Shown here one piece after another: positions 8,311-17,110 of a stretch of DNA of 64,000 bases (position 1 is the first letter of the stretch; each line of letters starts with the position of its first letter). This DNA is from an uncultured Desulfobacter sp. (GTDB taxonomy: Bacteria; Desulfobacterota; Desulfobacteria; Desulfobacterales; Desulfobacteraceae). The notes beneath the pieces are model-generated. The model ran no database searches, was not told the origin of the DNA, and saw only the letters and a list, made by a program, of their open reading frames with translations. A program made the position numbers and the translations under genes. The DNA lies in contig NZ_OY761445.1 in NCBI RefSeq assembly GCF_963664415.1, positions 2,382,501 through 2,446,500 of the forward strand, in the 5' to 3' direction.

Positions 8311-9013
8311 CACAACCATACTTGTGGCAGAAGACGACATCCATATACGGATCGGTTTAACAGACACCCTGGAAAGTGAAGGGTATCAGGTCATTGAGGC
8401 GGGAGACGGCAATGAAGCCCTTGAGGCCTTTGACCGAAAAAGTCCGGATCTTGTACTTTTGGACGTCATGATGCCGGGCAAAAGCGGTTATGATGTGTGC
8501 CGGGCCATCCGGACAAAAGATGCCATGGTGCCGGTGATTATGCTCACGGCCAAAGGCGAAGAGATCGACAAGGTAGTTGGCCTGAAACTGGGGGCGGACG
8601 ATTACATCACCAAACCATTTGGAATTCATGAACTTCTGGCAAGAATTGATGCAGTATTACGACGGGCCAAAAGATTCAAAAGCCCCACAGCACAAGATAA
8701 AGGCAAAGCCCCTTTCCCTTTTGCCGGATTCACGGTTGACCCCAAACGATTTAAGATTACAGGCACAGACAAAAATTTTGATCTTTCAAAAAGGGAAATT
8801 GAACTGCTCAAACTCTTTGCAGCACATCCTGGTGAAGTACTGGATCGAGATACGATTTTAACCCGGATCTGGGGTTTGGATTATGGCGGAACAACCCGGA
8901 CCCTTGACCAACATATTGCAATGTTAAGAAAAAAAATCGAAAAAAAACCTGCAACCCCTGTGATCATTACAACTGTTCACGGTGTGGGATACAGATTCGA
9001 ATCAGATGAGTAG
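8303..9013 (+). CDS. OmpR/PhoB-type response regulator
   Basis: 236 residues. The receiver domain (1-120) has the acidic pair EDD at 10-12, the phospho-acceptor D54 in LVLLDVMMPG, Thr in VIMLTAKG and the conserved Lys in ITKPFG. The C-terminal winged helix (about 140-232) has LSKREIELLKLFAAHPGEVLDR and RTLDQHIAMLRKKIE, the DNA-recognition part. It is the partner of the kinase that overlaps it. Its targets are unknown; the inverted repeat before the vwa gene is a candidate site for autoregulation (inference). Confidence 0.95.
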   Translation: MNNTTILVAEDDIHIRIGLTDTLESEGYQVIEAGDGNEALEAFDRKSPDLVLLDVMMPGKSGYDVCRAIRTKDAMVPVIMLTAKGEEIDKVVGLKLGADDYITKPFGIHELLARIDAVLRRAKRFKSPTAQDKGKAPFPFAGFTVDPKRFKITGTDKNFDLSKREIELLKLFAAHPGEVLDRDTILTRIWGLDYGGTTRTLDQHIAMLRKKIEKKPATPVIITTVHGVGYRFESDE

Positions 9014-9370
9014 TTACACTGACTCCTTTTCCAAAATCCTCAACCCAACGACCTTGTGTCCGGGATGCCGTCCTTGCTCAGGATCTGAAACATGGCGAAC
9101 TTCCACCCGGTAGACTTCTAAAGAAAGATCGTTGTCCCGCCGGCGGAGGGTTACTGAAAATATATAGCCCTCCTGCAGATGATCTAATACCTTGGAGTCC
9201 TGCCTTGTCAGGATGCCTAAGCCGGTGTAGCTCCAGTCCCTTAAAGGAAACTGGTACGTAAGCATGGCGCCTGGGAACGAAAATTCAACACTGGCTCCGT
9301 CGGCAGCCGCTGTTCTCACCTGTGTACGAAGCTCTTCGTTTTCGTTTTTTATATGATTTTCTTTTTCCAT
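9014..9370 (-). CDS. PilZ-like domain protein
   Basis: 118 residues. After a charged N-terminal tail come RTQVRTAAADG, then RDWSYTGLGIL, LQEGYIFSVTL and a closing VVGLRIL. This order of strands is that of PilZ domains, but the arginines and the D/NxSxxG motif that bind cyclic di-GMP are only partly kept (DWSYTG). It may bind the nucleotide weakly or not at all. Its stop codon abuts the stop of the convergent response regulator with no base between. No membrane segment. A GGDEF enzyme lies 4 kb away. Confidence 0.6.
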   Translation of the reverse strand: MEKENHIKNENEELRTQVRTAAADGASVEFSFPGAMLTYQFPLRDWSYTGLGILTRQDSKVLDHLQEGYIFSVTLRRRDNDLSLEVYRVEVRHVSDPEQGRHPGHKVVGLRILEKESV

Positions 9371-9568
9371 AATTGGCCTGATTGTTAAATTAAATAAGAA
9401 TTAACATACATACTAAGCCATATTAACCAATCAAATCAAGGAATTGTTACTTTACACGCCAATTCCACCATTCAATTATTAAATTTTTATTTAAATTTGT
9501 TAAAATTTGCAAAATATTTATTTTTTTTATAATTTATTGCATATATATCCAATTTTCCAATAGAATTA
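9371..9568. other. AT-rich upstream region of the hydrogenase operon
   Basis: Divergent region between the PilZ-like gene and hysB, with long A and T tracts just upstream of the -35 box that could act as an UP element. No gene seen. Confidence 0.5.
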
Positions 9569-9598
9569 TTGACATAAACGCATTCCGATCTTTATACT
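9569..9598 (+). promoter_or_regulatory. Sigma-70-type promoter of hysBA
   Basis: TTGACA at 9569-9574 and TATACT at 9593-9598 with an 18-base spacer. Transcription would start near 9605, leaving a leader of about 100 bases. That leader holds a weak hairpin (TCCGCA near 9612 with TGCGGA near 9651) followed by a T-rich stretch, which might act as an attenuator. Confidence 0.75.
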
Positions 9599-9704
9599 GA
9601 AAAAATAAAAATCCGCAAAAGGACATAATCGCAAGCAATGCGTAAAATCCTGCGGAATTTATTTTTTGTACCAGTAGTATTTTAACAGCATCAAGGAGGT
9701 GCCC

Positions 9705-10661
9705 GTGAAAGACGAGCATATGTTGCCGGAAACGCAACAAAAAGAATCAGGAGTTACCAGGCGGTGCTTCCTGAAAACCGTTGCCGGTGCCGCAGCCGGC
9801 ATTGGTGTGTCCCAGGTGGTGAACCCTGCGCTGGTTAAAGCCCTTGAAAAAGGACTTAAACGGCATCCGGTTGTCTGGCTGCAGGGACAGGGATGCACAG
9901 GCTGCTCGGTCAGCCTGCTCAACAGTGTTGATCCCAGCATTGCAGATGTGCTTTTAAAAGTGATAAGTCTGCAATACCATCCCACCGTGATGGCCAGCGA
10001 AGGAGAAACGGCCTTGGAAAATCTGTTTGCCATTGCCAAGGAATATAAGGGACGATTTTCTCTTGTTGTGGAGGGCGCCATCCCTACGGCGGCAGAAGGT
10101 ATGTACTGTGTCGTCGGCGAGTACGAACACAAAGAATACACCATGGTTGACCTGGTCAAGGAAGTGGCCCCCATGGCCGGTTCCTGTCTTGCTGTGGGCA
10201 CCTGTGCGGCGTTCGGCGGTATTCCGGCAGCACAGGGCAATGTCACCGGTGCCACAAGCTGCAGGGACTTTTTTGCAGATAACGGCATTGAAACCCCAAT
10301 TGTCAACATCGCGGGCTGCCCGCCCCACCCTGACTGGATTGTCCTTTCGGTCGTACACCTGCTGGAACAAGGCATTCCTGAATTGGATGACGAAGGACGC
10401 CCGATGCTCTTCTTTGGAGAAAATATCCATGAGAACTGTCCCAGACTGGACATGTATGACGAGGACATACTGTCTAAAACTCTGTCAGATCCCAAAGGCT
10501 GCCGTATGGACCTGGGCTGCAAGGGACCTTCCACTTACGCGGACTGCTTTAAAAGAAAATGGAACAGCGGCCTGAACTGGTGTGTGGATAACGCCGTCTG
10601 TATCGGTTGTGTTGAACCCGGTTTCCCGGATGCATCATCACCTTTTTATGAACCCGAATAA
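9705..10661 (+). CDS. hysB: [NiFeSe] hydrogenase small subunit (periplasmic)
   Basis: 318 residues from the GTG at 9705, chosen because AAGGAGG ends at 9699; a GTG at 9699 would overlap that site. A Tat signal is clear: TRRCFLK followed by a small-residue hydrophobic stretch (VAGAAAGIGVSQ). The mature part has WLQGQGCTGCSVSLLNS for the proximal cluster, VGTCAAFGGIPA, and NIAGCPPHPDW. The C-terminal region carries CKGP, ADC, NWC and AVCIGCVEP, enough cysteines for three [4Fe-4S] clusters as in Desulfovibrio HysB. It passes electrons between the NiFeSe site in HysA and periplasmic cytochromes. There is no C-terminal membrane anchor. Confidence 0.96.
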   Translation: MKDEHMLPETQQKESGVTRRCFLKTVAGAAAGIGVSQVVNPALVKALEKGLKRHPVVWLQGQGCTGCSVSLLNSVDPSIADVLLKVISLQYHPTVMASEGETALENLFAIAKEYKGRFSLVVEGAIPTAAEGMYCVVGEYEHKEYTMVDLVKEVAPMAGSCLAVGTCAAFGGIPAAQGNVTGATSCRDFFADNGIETPIVNIAGCPPHPDWIVLSVVHLLEQGIPELDDEGRPMLFFGENIHENCPRLDMYDEDILSKTLSDPKGCRMDLGCKGPSTYADCFKRKWNSGLNWCVDNAVCIGCVEPGFPDASSPFYEPE

Positions 10662-10741
10662 GCAAGGCACGCGGGAAATATGCAGCATTCATTTTTCCCC
10701 CAGAGCCGAACCGAAACAGACCCACACAAGGAGAAATATCT

Positions 10742-12253
10742 ATGTCAGGCAATAAACCAGCTACCGCACCGGTCGGCAGCACGAAAAAAATTAAAATCAG
10801 CATCGATCCGGTCACACGGATCGAAGGGCATCTCAAAGCCGAGGTGGAAGTTAAAAACGGCGTTGTTGTGGATGCCCGCATGTCAGGCGGTATGTTCCGC
10901 GGATTTGAGCAAATCCTTATAGGCCGAGATCCCAGGGATGCCGTCCAGATTACCCAAAGAATCTGCGGGGTATGCCCCACAGCCCATGCCACAGCGTCGT
11001 CCCTTGCCTTGGATGATGCATTCGGCGTAACGCTTACGGACAACGGACGCATTGCCAGGAACCTGATCCTGGGAGCCAACTTCATCCAGTCCCATATCCT
11101 GCATTTCTACCACCTGGCGGCACTGGACTATGTAAACGGCCCGGACACAGCACCGTTTATTCCCAGATACAAAAACAATGACATTCGCGTGCCCAAAGAT
11201 ATCAATGACGTCGGCGTTGCTCAGTACCTTGAAGCCCTTGAAATGCGTAAGATCTGCCATGAAATGGTGGCGCTTCTGGGTGGCAAAATGCCCCACGTTC
11301 AGGGTATCGTGGTGGGTGGCACAACGGAAATTCCCACCAGGGAAGCCTTAAATGCCTATGCAAAACGATTCAAAAAAGTCAAAAAATTTGTCACGGAAAA
11401 GTATATTCCTTTGATCTACACCCTGGCAGGACCATACGGAGATCTGCTTAAAACGGGTGCAGGTCATAAAAATCTGGTCTCCTGGGGTGTATTTCCCATG
11501 GACAGCAAAGGCAATACCTTGCTGAAACCAGGCGTTTACACTGATGGCAAAGACTATAAAGTAGACCCGGCCCTGATCAAGGAATATGTAAAATACTCCT
11601 GGTTTAAAAATGAGACCACAGGCCTGACCCCCACCGAGGGCAAGACCCGTCCTGAACCGGGCAAAGCCGGTGCATACTCATTTGTCAAGGCCACCAGATA
11701 CAATGACAAACCCCATGAATCCGGTCCATTAGCTAGAATGTGGGCCACCAATCCGGAATTGTCCAAAACCGGCCAAAACGCTCTGGGCGTTAAAAAACTG
11801 CGTGATATCGGCGATGCGTGCTTCTCAATTCTGGGCCGTCACGTGGCCAGAGCAGAAGAGACGGCACTGGTTGCCGAGGCGGTTGAACAATGGCTTGCCG
11901 ACGCCACTCCGGGCAAAGAGACCTTTGTTCCGGCGGATATTCCCGAAAACGCTGAAGGCCTTGGCATGACAGAAGCGCCCAGGGGCGCGCTTCTTCACTA
12001 TGTGGACATCAAGGATTCCGTAATCGCCAATTTCCAGATCGTTTCGGCCACGCTCTGGAACGCCAATCCCATGGACGACATGGATCAAAGGGGGCCCATG
12101 GAAGAGGCTCTGATCGGTGTTCCCGTACCAGATGTGGACAATCCGGTAAATGTCGGGCGCCTGATACGCGCCTACGACCCCTGACTGGGCTGTGCCGTCC
12201 ACGTGCTGGACGCAGATACCGGCAAAGAAATCAAAGTGGAACTTCCCCTGTAA
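10742..12253 (+). CDS. hysA: [NiFeSe] hydrogenase large subunit, selenocysteine at UGA 12182
   Basis: An ordinary reading stops after AYDP at 12182-12184, but the frame continues from that UGA as LGCAVH and on to a TAA at 12251. The C-terminal nickel motif of hydrogenases is DPCxxCxxH; here the UGA replaces the first Cys, giving DP-Sec-LGCAVH, exactly as in [NiFeSe] enzymes. The N-terminal motif RICGVCPTAH supplies the other two Cys ligands. The full protein is 503 residues, and the 16 residues after the His should be cut off by the protease encoded downstream. It oxidises or evolves H2 and is probably carried out of the cell by HysB's Tat signal. AAGGAG lies before the ATG. Confidence 0.96.
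12185..12222 (+). promoter_or_regulatory. Bacterial SECIS element of hysA
   Basis: Directly after the UGA an mRNA hairpin can form: GTCCA (12197-12201) with TGGAC (12207-12211), extended by TGC (12193-12195) with GCA (12212-12214) around one bulged C. The 5-base loop CGTGC contains the G-U pair of bases that SelB is known to contact. Distance from the UGA to the loop (about 17 bases) fits bacterial SECIS rules. Confidence 0.8.
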
Positions 12254-12283
12254 TGGGAACGACTCTTTTTAATTAAACAAAAA

Positions 12284-12319
12284 AACAATAGGGAGGCTGT
12301 TTACGGCCTCCCTATTGTT
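12284..12319 (+). terminator. Strong terminator after hysA
   Basis: A perfect 14-base-pair stem (12284-12297 with 12306-12319), 8-base loop, followed by TTTTGT on the plus strand. It begins 30 bases after the true hysA stop and lies before the protease gene, so the protease would depend on read-through or its own promoter. Confidence 0.85.
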
Positions 12320-12375
12320 TTGTACAATCAATGAAATACCTCTATGTCATAAACAAAAGAATTGGAAATCAGGCA

Positions 12376-12858
12376 ATGAAAAAATTACTGGTGCTTGGTG
12401 TGGGAAATATCCTGATGCAGGACGAAGGCATCGGCGTCCACGCCATCAATGAGTTCTGGAAGGAGAAAGAGGACTGGAAAGACGCGGATGTGGACTTCAT
12501 AGACGGCGGCACCTTTACCCAGGACATCTTTTACCTGTTTGAAGCGTACGAAAATATTCTGGTGCTGGATATTGTCCGGGCCAACCAGGCACCCGGAACC
12601 ATTTTTTGTCTTGAAGAAGACCAATTGAGAAAAGATGAAAAGCAGATGCTCTCTTTGCACGACATTGATCTTCTAGACTCTTTAGGCATGGCTGAAATGC
12701 GCGGCCACAGGCCCTATCTCAGGGTGGTGGGCATTGAACCGGACACCATTGACTGGGGAACACAGCTTACCCCGCCTCTGGCAGCCGTTCTTCCCAATTA
12801 TTTGAAAATTGTTCGGAAACACATTAAACAAATTCTCGGGTCATCAAATTCAGCCTGA
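12376..12858 (+). CDS. Hydrogenase maturation protease (HyaD/HupD family)
   Basis: 160 residues from the ATG at 12376, which opens the conserved LLVLGVGNILMQDEGIGVHA; a longer frame from 12331 has no ribosome site. Family ligands for the nickel of the precursor are present: Glu in QDEGIGVH, Asp in DFIDGGTF, and His in LSLHDIDLLD. These endopeptidases check nickel insertion and cut the C-terminal tail of the large subunit; HysA encodes such a tail after its UGA, which fits. Cytoplasmic. A strong hairpin separates it from hysA. Confidence 0.93.
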   Translation: MKKLLVLGVGNILMQDEGIGVHAINEFWKEKEDWKDADVDFIDGGTFTQDIFYLFEAYENILVLDIVRANQAPGTIFCLEEDQLRKDEKQMLSLHDIDLLDSLGMAEMRGHRPYLRVVGIEPDTIDWGTQLTPPLAAVLPNYLKIVRKHIKQILGSSNSA

Positions 12859-12995
12859 TATCGCATCCTAATCGGGCCATCAATCGTAAAGTTAATCTGT
12901 ACAGTTTGGGCGAAAAATGATAATGAAGAATAGGATGGAAGAGCGCCAAATAAGTGAATCCAAGAGATTTCTTGATTTTCTATGGTATTTTTTGA

Positions 12996-14984
12996 ATGGC
13001 CAACACACTAAGTCTCCCCAAAGAAGCTGATATAAAAAAAGTCCTGAAAAAAGATGACAAGGACCTGCCGGGGTTTGCCCAAGTCATGGCTAAAATGTTA
13101 AGCCTGTGCAATGATCCTAACGCCGCCATTGAGGATATAGCCAAACTGGTTGAAACAGACCCGGGTATCACCGCAAAGGCACTGAGTATTGTCAATTCTT
13201 CTTTTTTTAATCTGAGATCCAGAGTATCGGCCATTTCAGAGGCGGTACTGTTCCTGGGACTTGATGAAATAAAAAAAATCTGCCTGGGTGTGACTTTTTT
13301 TGAAAAAATGGTCAAAAACAGCCACAAAAAACCATTTGACCGCACCTTTTTCTGGCGCCACTGTCTGTGTGTGGCAAGTCTCAGTCAGGCCATCGCAGAA
13401 GAGATCGGATATCCCAGCCCGGAGGATGCCTATACCGCAGGCCTGCTCCATGATTTTGGGCGGATTGTTCTGGACCGGGCGGGCCGGGTAAATTATGCTG
13501 ATTTTTGCAAAAATGCGATAAACTACACCGGCACTTTGGTTGAAGAAGAAAGGGAAATCATAGGGATCGGGCACGATGATCTGGGGGCTTATTACGCACA
13601 TCGCTGGGGGTTTCCCCAAAAGCTTTGCCTGGCCATACAATACCATCACCGTTGTTTTCGTCATCTGGATCTTTCTAAGGAAGATATCCAGTTTATTTGC
13701 GTTGTCTGCCTGGCTGATTTTCTGGCCTGGACCCAGGGCATGGGCTCTGTGGATGTCATTTTTCCGTTAGCCCTTCACCCCGGAATTGAAAAAGAGATTC
13801 AGCTTGACACCATAGACTTTGAAGCCGTAATTCAAAAAATGGATGAAGAAATTGAAAATACGTCCGAATTTTATGGATTTGAATTTCCTTCTTCAGATCA
13901 GTACCGGGCCAGCCTGCTCAAGGCCAATTTAAAATTAAGCGCCATCAACTCGGGCGCTTTTCCCGAAAAAGGCGATGAAATCCATGAACAGAAACGGTCT
14001 GTCACGGCAAGCTTCCTGGCACCCCACAGCAGTCTGGACCCCCAGAAAATCTTATGTGCGACCTTAAAAGCCATTTGTAAGGATTTTGGTTTTGAACGGG
14101 TTTACATATTAAAGGCAGCCCCTCCGCTACGTCGCCTTAACGTCGTAAAATGTTTGAAACAAAAGCAATTTTCAGATCAGTTGGCCTCCCATTATATCTC
14201 CATGGGTAATACGGAGAACGGTTTTCTCCAATGCCTGAGAAATAAAGAGCCGGCTATCATCAACGGCACGTTGCCTGGCGAAAAAGAGGTGCTGGAAAAA
14301 TTTGCAGTTTCTCAGATGTTGGTTGTGCCTTTTTGCAGCCATGATAAGGTTATCGGACTTCTGGGGATGGATCATGTCGAATCGGGGAAAAAAATTGAAC
14401 CGGGCTTATTTTCGTCCATTGCAATTGTTGCCAATGAGCTTGGGCGTGCCCTGGAAAATGCCTCGGCTTATAGAAAGGCAAAGTCGGCCTCCCTGCATGA
14501 CGGGATGACCGGTCTGCTGAACAGGATGGCCATTGATGACCTGTTGAAAAAATCCTTCGTAAAAGCGGTCAACGAACATTTTGCCCTTTGTGTCGCAATG
14601 ATCGATGTGGATCATTTTAAAAAATTCAACGACATGTTCGGACACCAGGAAGGAGACAACGTCCTCAAACTGATCTCGAAAACCCTAAAAAAAATGTCGC
14701 GCCCCACGGACCATGTCGGCCGATACGGTGGCGAGGAATTTATCGTTATCCTAAATGATACCGACCTATCCAAAGCGGTGGTATACGCCGAACGAATTCG
14801 AACGCAAATCGAACATCTGGGCCACCTGCTCTCTGATCGCCTCCAAGGGCTTGGCTTGACAGTGAGTATCGGCGTCAGCTGCTTTGAAGATGGCATGAAA
14901 AGATATGACACCCTGGTGTCAAAGGCGGATAAGGCCCTGTACAAAGCAAAAGATGCCGGCCGCAACCGCGTGGTGTCAGGGTAA
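12996..14984 (+). CDS. HDOD-GAF-GGDEF protein, probable diguanylate cyclase
   Basis: 662 residues. An HDOD domain (about 15-230) includes AGLLHDFGRIVLD. A GAF-like sensor follows at about 335-480. A C-terminal GGDEF domain (about 495-660) has DGMTGLLNR and the active loop GGEEF, with RPTD five residues before it as an inhibitory I-site. It should make cyclic di-GMP from two GTP and be product-inhibited. The codon before the ATG is a stop, so the start cannot lie further upstream; the ribosome site is poor. The gene ends by overlapping the convergent patatin gene by 9 bases. No membrane helices, so probably cytoplasmic. Confidence 0.92.
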   Translation: MANTLSLPKEADIKKVLKKDDKDLPGFAQVMAKMLSLCNDPNAAIEDIAKLVETDPGITAKALSIVNSSFFNLRSRVSAISEAVLFLGLDEIKKICLGVTFFEKMVKNSHKKPFDRTFFWRHCLCVASLSQAIAEEIGYPSPEDAYTAGLLHDFGRIVLDRAGRVNYADFCKNAINYTGTLVEEEREIIGIGHDDLGAYYAHRWGFPQKLCLAIQYHHRCFRHLDLSKEDIQFICVVCLADFLAWTQGMGSVDVIFPLALHPGIEKEIQLDTIDFEAVIQKMDEEIENTSEFYGFEFPSSDQYRASLLKANLKLSAINSGAFPEKGDEIHEQKRSVTASFLAPHSSLDPQKILCATLKAICKDFGFERVYILKAAPPLRRLNVVKCLKQKQFSDQLASHYISMGNTENGFLQCLRNKEPAIINGTLPGEKEVLEKFAVSQMLVVPFCSHDKVIGLLGMDHVESGKKIEPGLFSSIAIVANELGRALENASAYRKAKSASLHDGMTGLLNRMAIDDLLKKSFVKAVNEHFALCVAMIDVDHFKKFNDMFGHQEGDNVLKLISKTLKKMSRPTDHVGRYGGEEFIVILNDTDLSKAVVYAERIRTQIEHLGHLLSDRLQGLGLTVSIGVSCFEDGMKRYDTLVSKADKALYKAKDAGRNRVVSG

Positions 14985-16766
14985 AGTTCGCGACCTGTAA
15001 TCCAGTTGTAATTCCTGAATTTTTTCAAGGGTATGCGCATAGCCGATGTCAATAATTTCCTGAGCTTTTGGGTAGGCTGTCATGGGAAAATGGGAAACCG
15101 GCAGTTCAAGATAATGATCCGCCAGGGCCATGATCCGCATGCGCTGCGCCAGCCCCCCCATTTGATTGGCATAGGACAGAATGCGTTTCAGACCGGGCAG
15201 CGACGGCGCTTTTTTGTCAAATCGGGTCCTGATTACATGCCAATTTTTAAGAGACCTAATTTCCGGATCAACCGTAAGGTCCTCTTTGATATCTACATCC
15301 AGGGCGATAATCGTCCCATTGCCCCGGCGCCGCTCCAAAGCCGCTCCCAGTCTGCTACGCATGGCCTGTACCGGCACATTTTCTAAAATGGCACCGTCAA
15401 CCATCATCTCACCGTTTCTGATGACAGGGGGAAATAACCCTGCCGGCGAATTGCTGGCTAAGACAGCCTGCCAAAGGGGCCCGGAATCCATGACAGCAGT
15501 GTCGGCCCGACTCAGATTGCAGGCGGCTGAAAAATAGGTTGTCCACAAACACTGCACCTGTGTATCCCCAAAAACCCCCCTAAGGGCCTTTTCAAAATTT
15601 CTGCTGGAAAAAATTGACACCACAGGCAAATCCGGCCGGATTAAGCCCTTTGCCGAATTCTGGATGGTGGTGTGAATATTCTCTAAGGGGATACCAAACA
15701 CATAGGAAGCCCCAATCAAAGCGCCCATGCTGTTGCCGCCAAGCAGATCAACCGGAATGCCTTTTTCCTCAAACGCCTTTAATGCCCCCAGATGGGCAAA
15801 GCCTCTGGCACCACCACCACCCAAAACAACCCCCACCGCTTTGCCTACCAGAAACCGGGCAATCCGTTGATAATCTGATAAATCATTTAAACTTGCCGGG
15901 TATACACGTTCCACATTTCTGGATTCCTGCCAGACCAGTTTATCCTCGCAACAGTTTGTTTTTTGAGAATGAAGAACGATGAGGTGTTTTCTCATCAGTT
16001 GGGCGCCGGGTTCATTTGCCAGTTCAGCCTCTACCCTGGACAGCTTTTTTTCAGATCCCGATTGTGCAACAAACAAAATCTGATCCGCGGACGAGATAAC
16101 TTCGGACACCAATCCTGCATCAAACCTCTTGGCATGATAGATCAAAAACTCGTTTTCTGCCTCCATGAGATCAATATTATAGTCCTGTTCTACATGGCCA
16201 CCCTCCAGTACAACATGCAGCGCCTTGCCCAAAACAGAAAAAGCCCGGGTCAGATTATGCGCCACCCTGCCGGCATCAACCCCGTCTGAAATCGGGATAA
16301 CAATGAAAGCGTGTGCCCGTTTCTGGCTTTTTACCCGCCGGGAGTGGCGCAAATGATTATAGATGGCCTGGGAAAAAACCCGATTAATCTCCACAGGAAA
16401 GCTTCGCAGCAACTGCTCAAAATCTTGTTTTGAAAGTATCCCGAGAACAGAACGTCTCAATGCGGTAATATCGGCAGTCCTGGGCTGATCCAGAATGACA
16501 CCCAGTTCGCCGACGATTTCACCAGGCAAAATTTCGTTATACAACATTAGATTGCCGTCCCTGCCCCGCCGGGTTACTCTCAACCGGCCGGAAACCAGAA
16601 TAAACATCGACCGGTCATGCGCTCCTTCAACGATAACATGGGTACCGGCAGCCACATCCTTAATCTGGAGACGGTCAACCAGTTCATTTAAAATTGTATC
16701 TGGAAGCAGTTGGAATTCCACACCGGCTTTCATCAATGGGACAATCTGATCTTTATAGTTCTTCAT
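14976..16766 (-). CDS. Patatin-like phospholipase with cyclic-nucleotide-binding domain
   Basis: 596 residues. The ATG at 16766 has AGGGGTTGA before it; the longer frame upstream is less likely. N-terminal residues 15-130 form a cNMP-binding (CRP-like) domain, with PGEIVGELGVILDQPRTADITA as its phosphate cassette. The C-terminal half is a patatin: oxyanion loop GGGARGFAHLGAL, nucleophile Ser in GNSMG, and catalytic Asp in VDGAILENVPV. This layout matches the NTE/RssA-like lysophospholipases. A middle region (about 150-280) resembles the P-loop-free domain common in bacterial NTE proteins. It probably cleaves membrane phospholipids under nucleotide control. Confidence 0.93.
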   Translation of the reverse strand: MKNYKDQIVPLMKAGVEFQLLPDTILNELVDRLQIKDVAAGTHVIVEGAHDRSMFILVSGRLRVTRRGRDGNLMLYNEILPGEIVGELGVILDQPRTADITALRRSVLGILSKQDFEQLLRSFPVEINRVFSQAIYNHLRHSRRVKSQKRAHAFIVIPISDGVDAGRVAHNLTRAFSVLGKALHVVLEGGHVEQDYNIDLMEAENEFLIYHAKRFDAGLVSEVISSADQILFVAQSGSEKKLSRVEAELANEPGAQLMRKHLIVLHSQKTNCCEDKLVWQESRNVERVYPASLNDLSDYQRIARFLVGKAVGVVLGGGGARGFAHLGALKAFEEKGIPVDLLGGNSMGALIGASYVFGIPLENIHTTIQNSAKGLIRPDLPVVSIFSSRNFEKALRGVFGDTQVQCLWTTYFSAACNLSRADTAVMDSGPLWQAVLASNSPAGLFPPVIRNGEMMVDGAILENVPVQAMRSRLGAALERRRGNGTIIALDVDIKEDLTVDPEIRSLKNWHVIRTRFDKKAPSLPGLKRILSYANQMGGLAQRMRIMALADHYLELPVSHFPMTAYPKAQEIIDIGYAHTLEKIQELQLDYRSRTLP

Positions 16767-17110
16767 TTCAACCCCTAAAATTATGCATACCCGGATACTG
16801 CCACGCCGGATCAAAACACTTTTTTGCGAAATATTCGACGATCAGTTGACGACTTACTCTTTGTTATCGTAGAATTCGCTCTAAGATTTTTTGTGATATA
16901 CTAAATTTGTACTTTGGGTTGAAAAACTAAATATTGTTTCCCAACCTGCTCTTTTCAGGAAAGCCCACTAAAAAAAAGGACTTTCAATCTTTGTTACGGG
17001 CAATACCATAAAACGATTCCAGGATACTAAAAATACTGCGGATTGTATCATACATTTAAATAAAGATGAACCAGGCCATTTTGATTCCTCACATGGGGAT
17101 ATGACAGATA
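16767..17110. other. Intergenic before the NRPS cassette
   Basis: Divergent region between the patatin gene and the flippase-like gene. It must hold the cassette promoter; TTGACG near 16853 with a TTATCG about 16 bases on is a weak candidate. No open frame with a ribosome site. Confidence 0.4.

Noticed and set aside
12331..12375. Fifteen-codon upstream extension of the maturation protease
   Set aside because: The family begins at the MKKLLVLGVGN segment, and the extension has no ribosome site.
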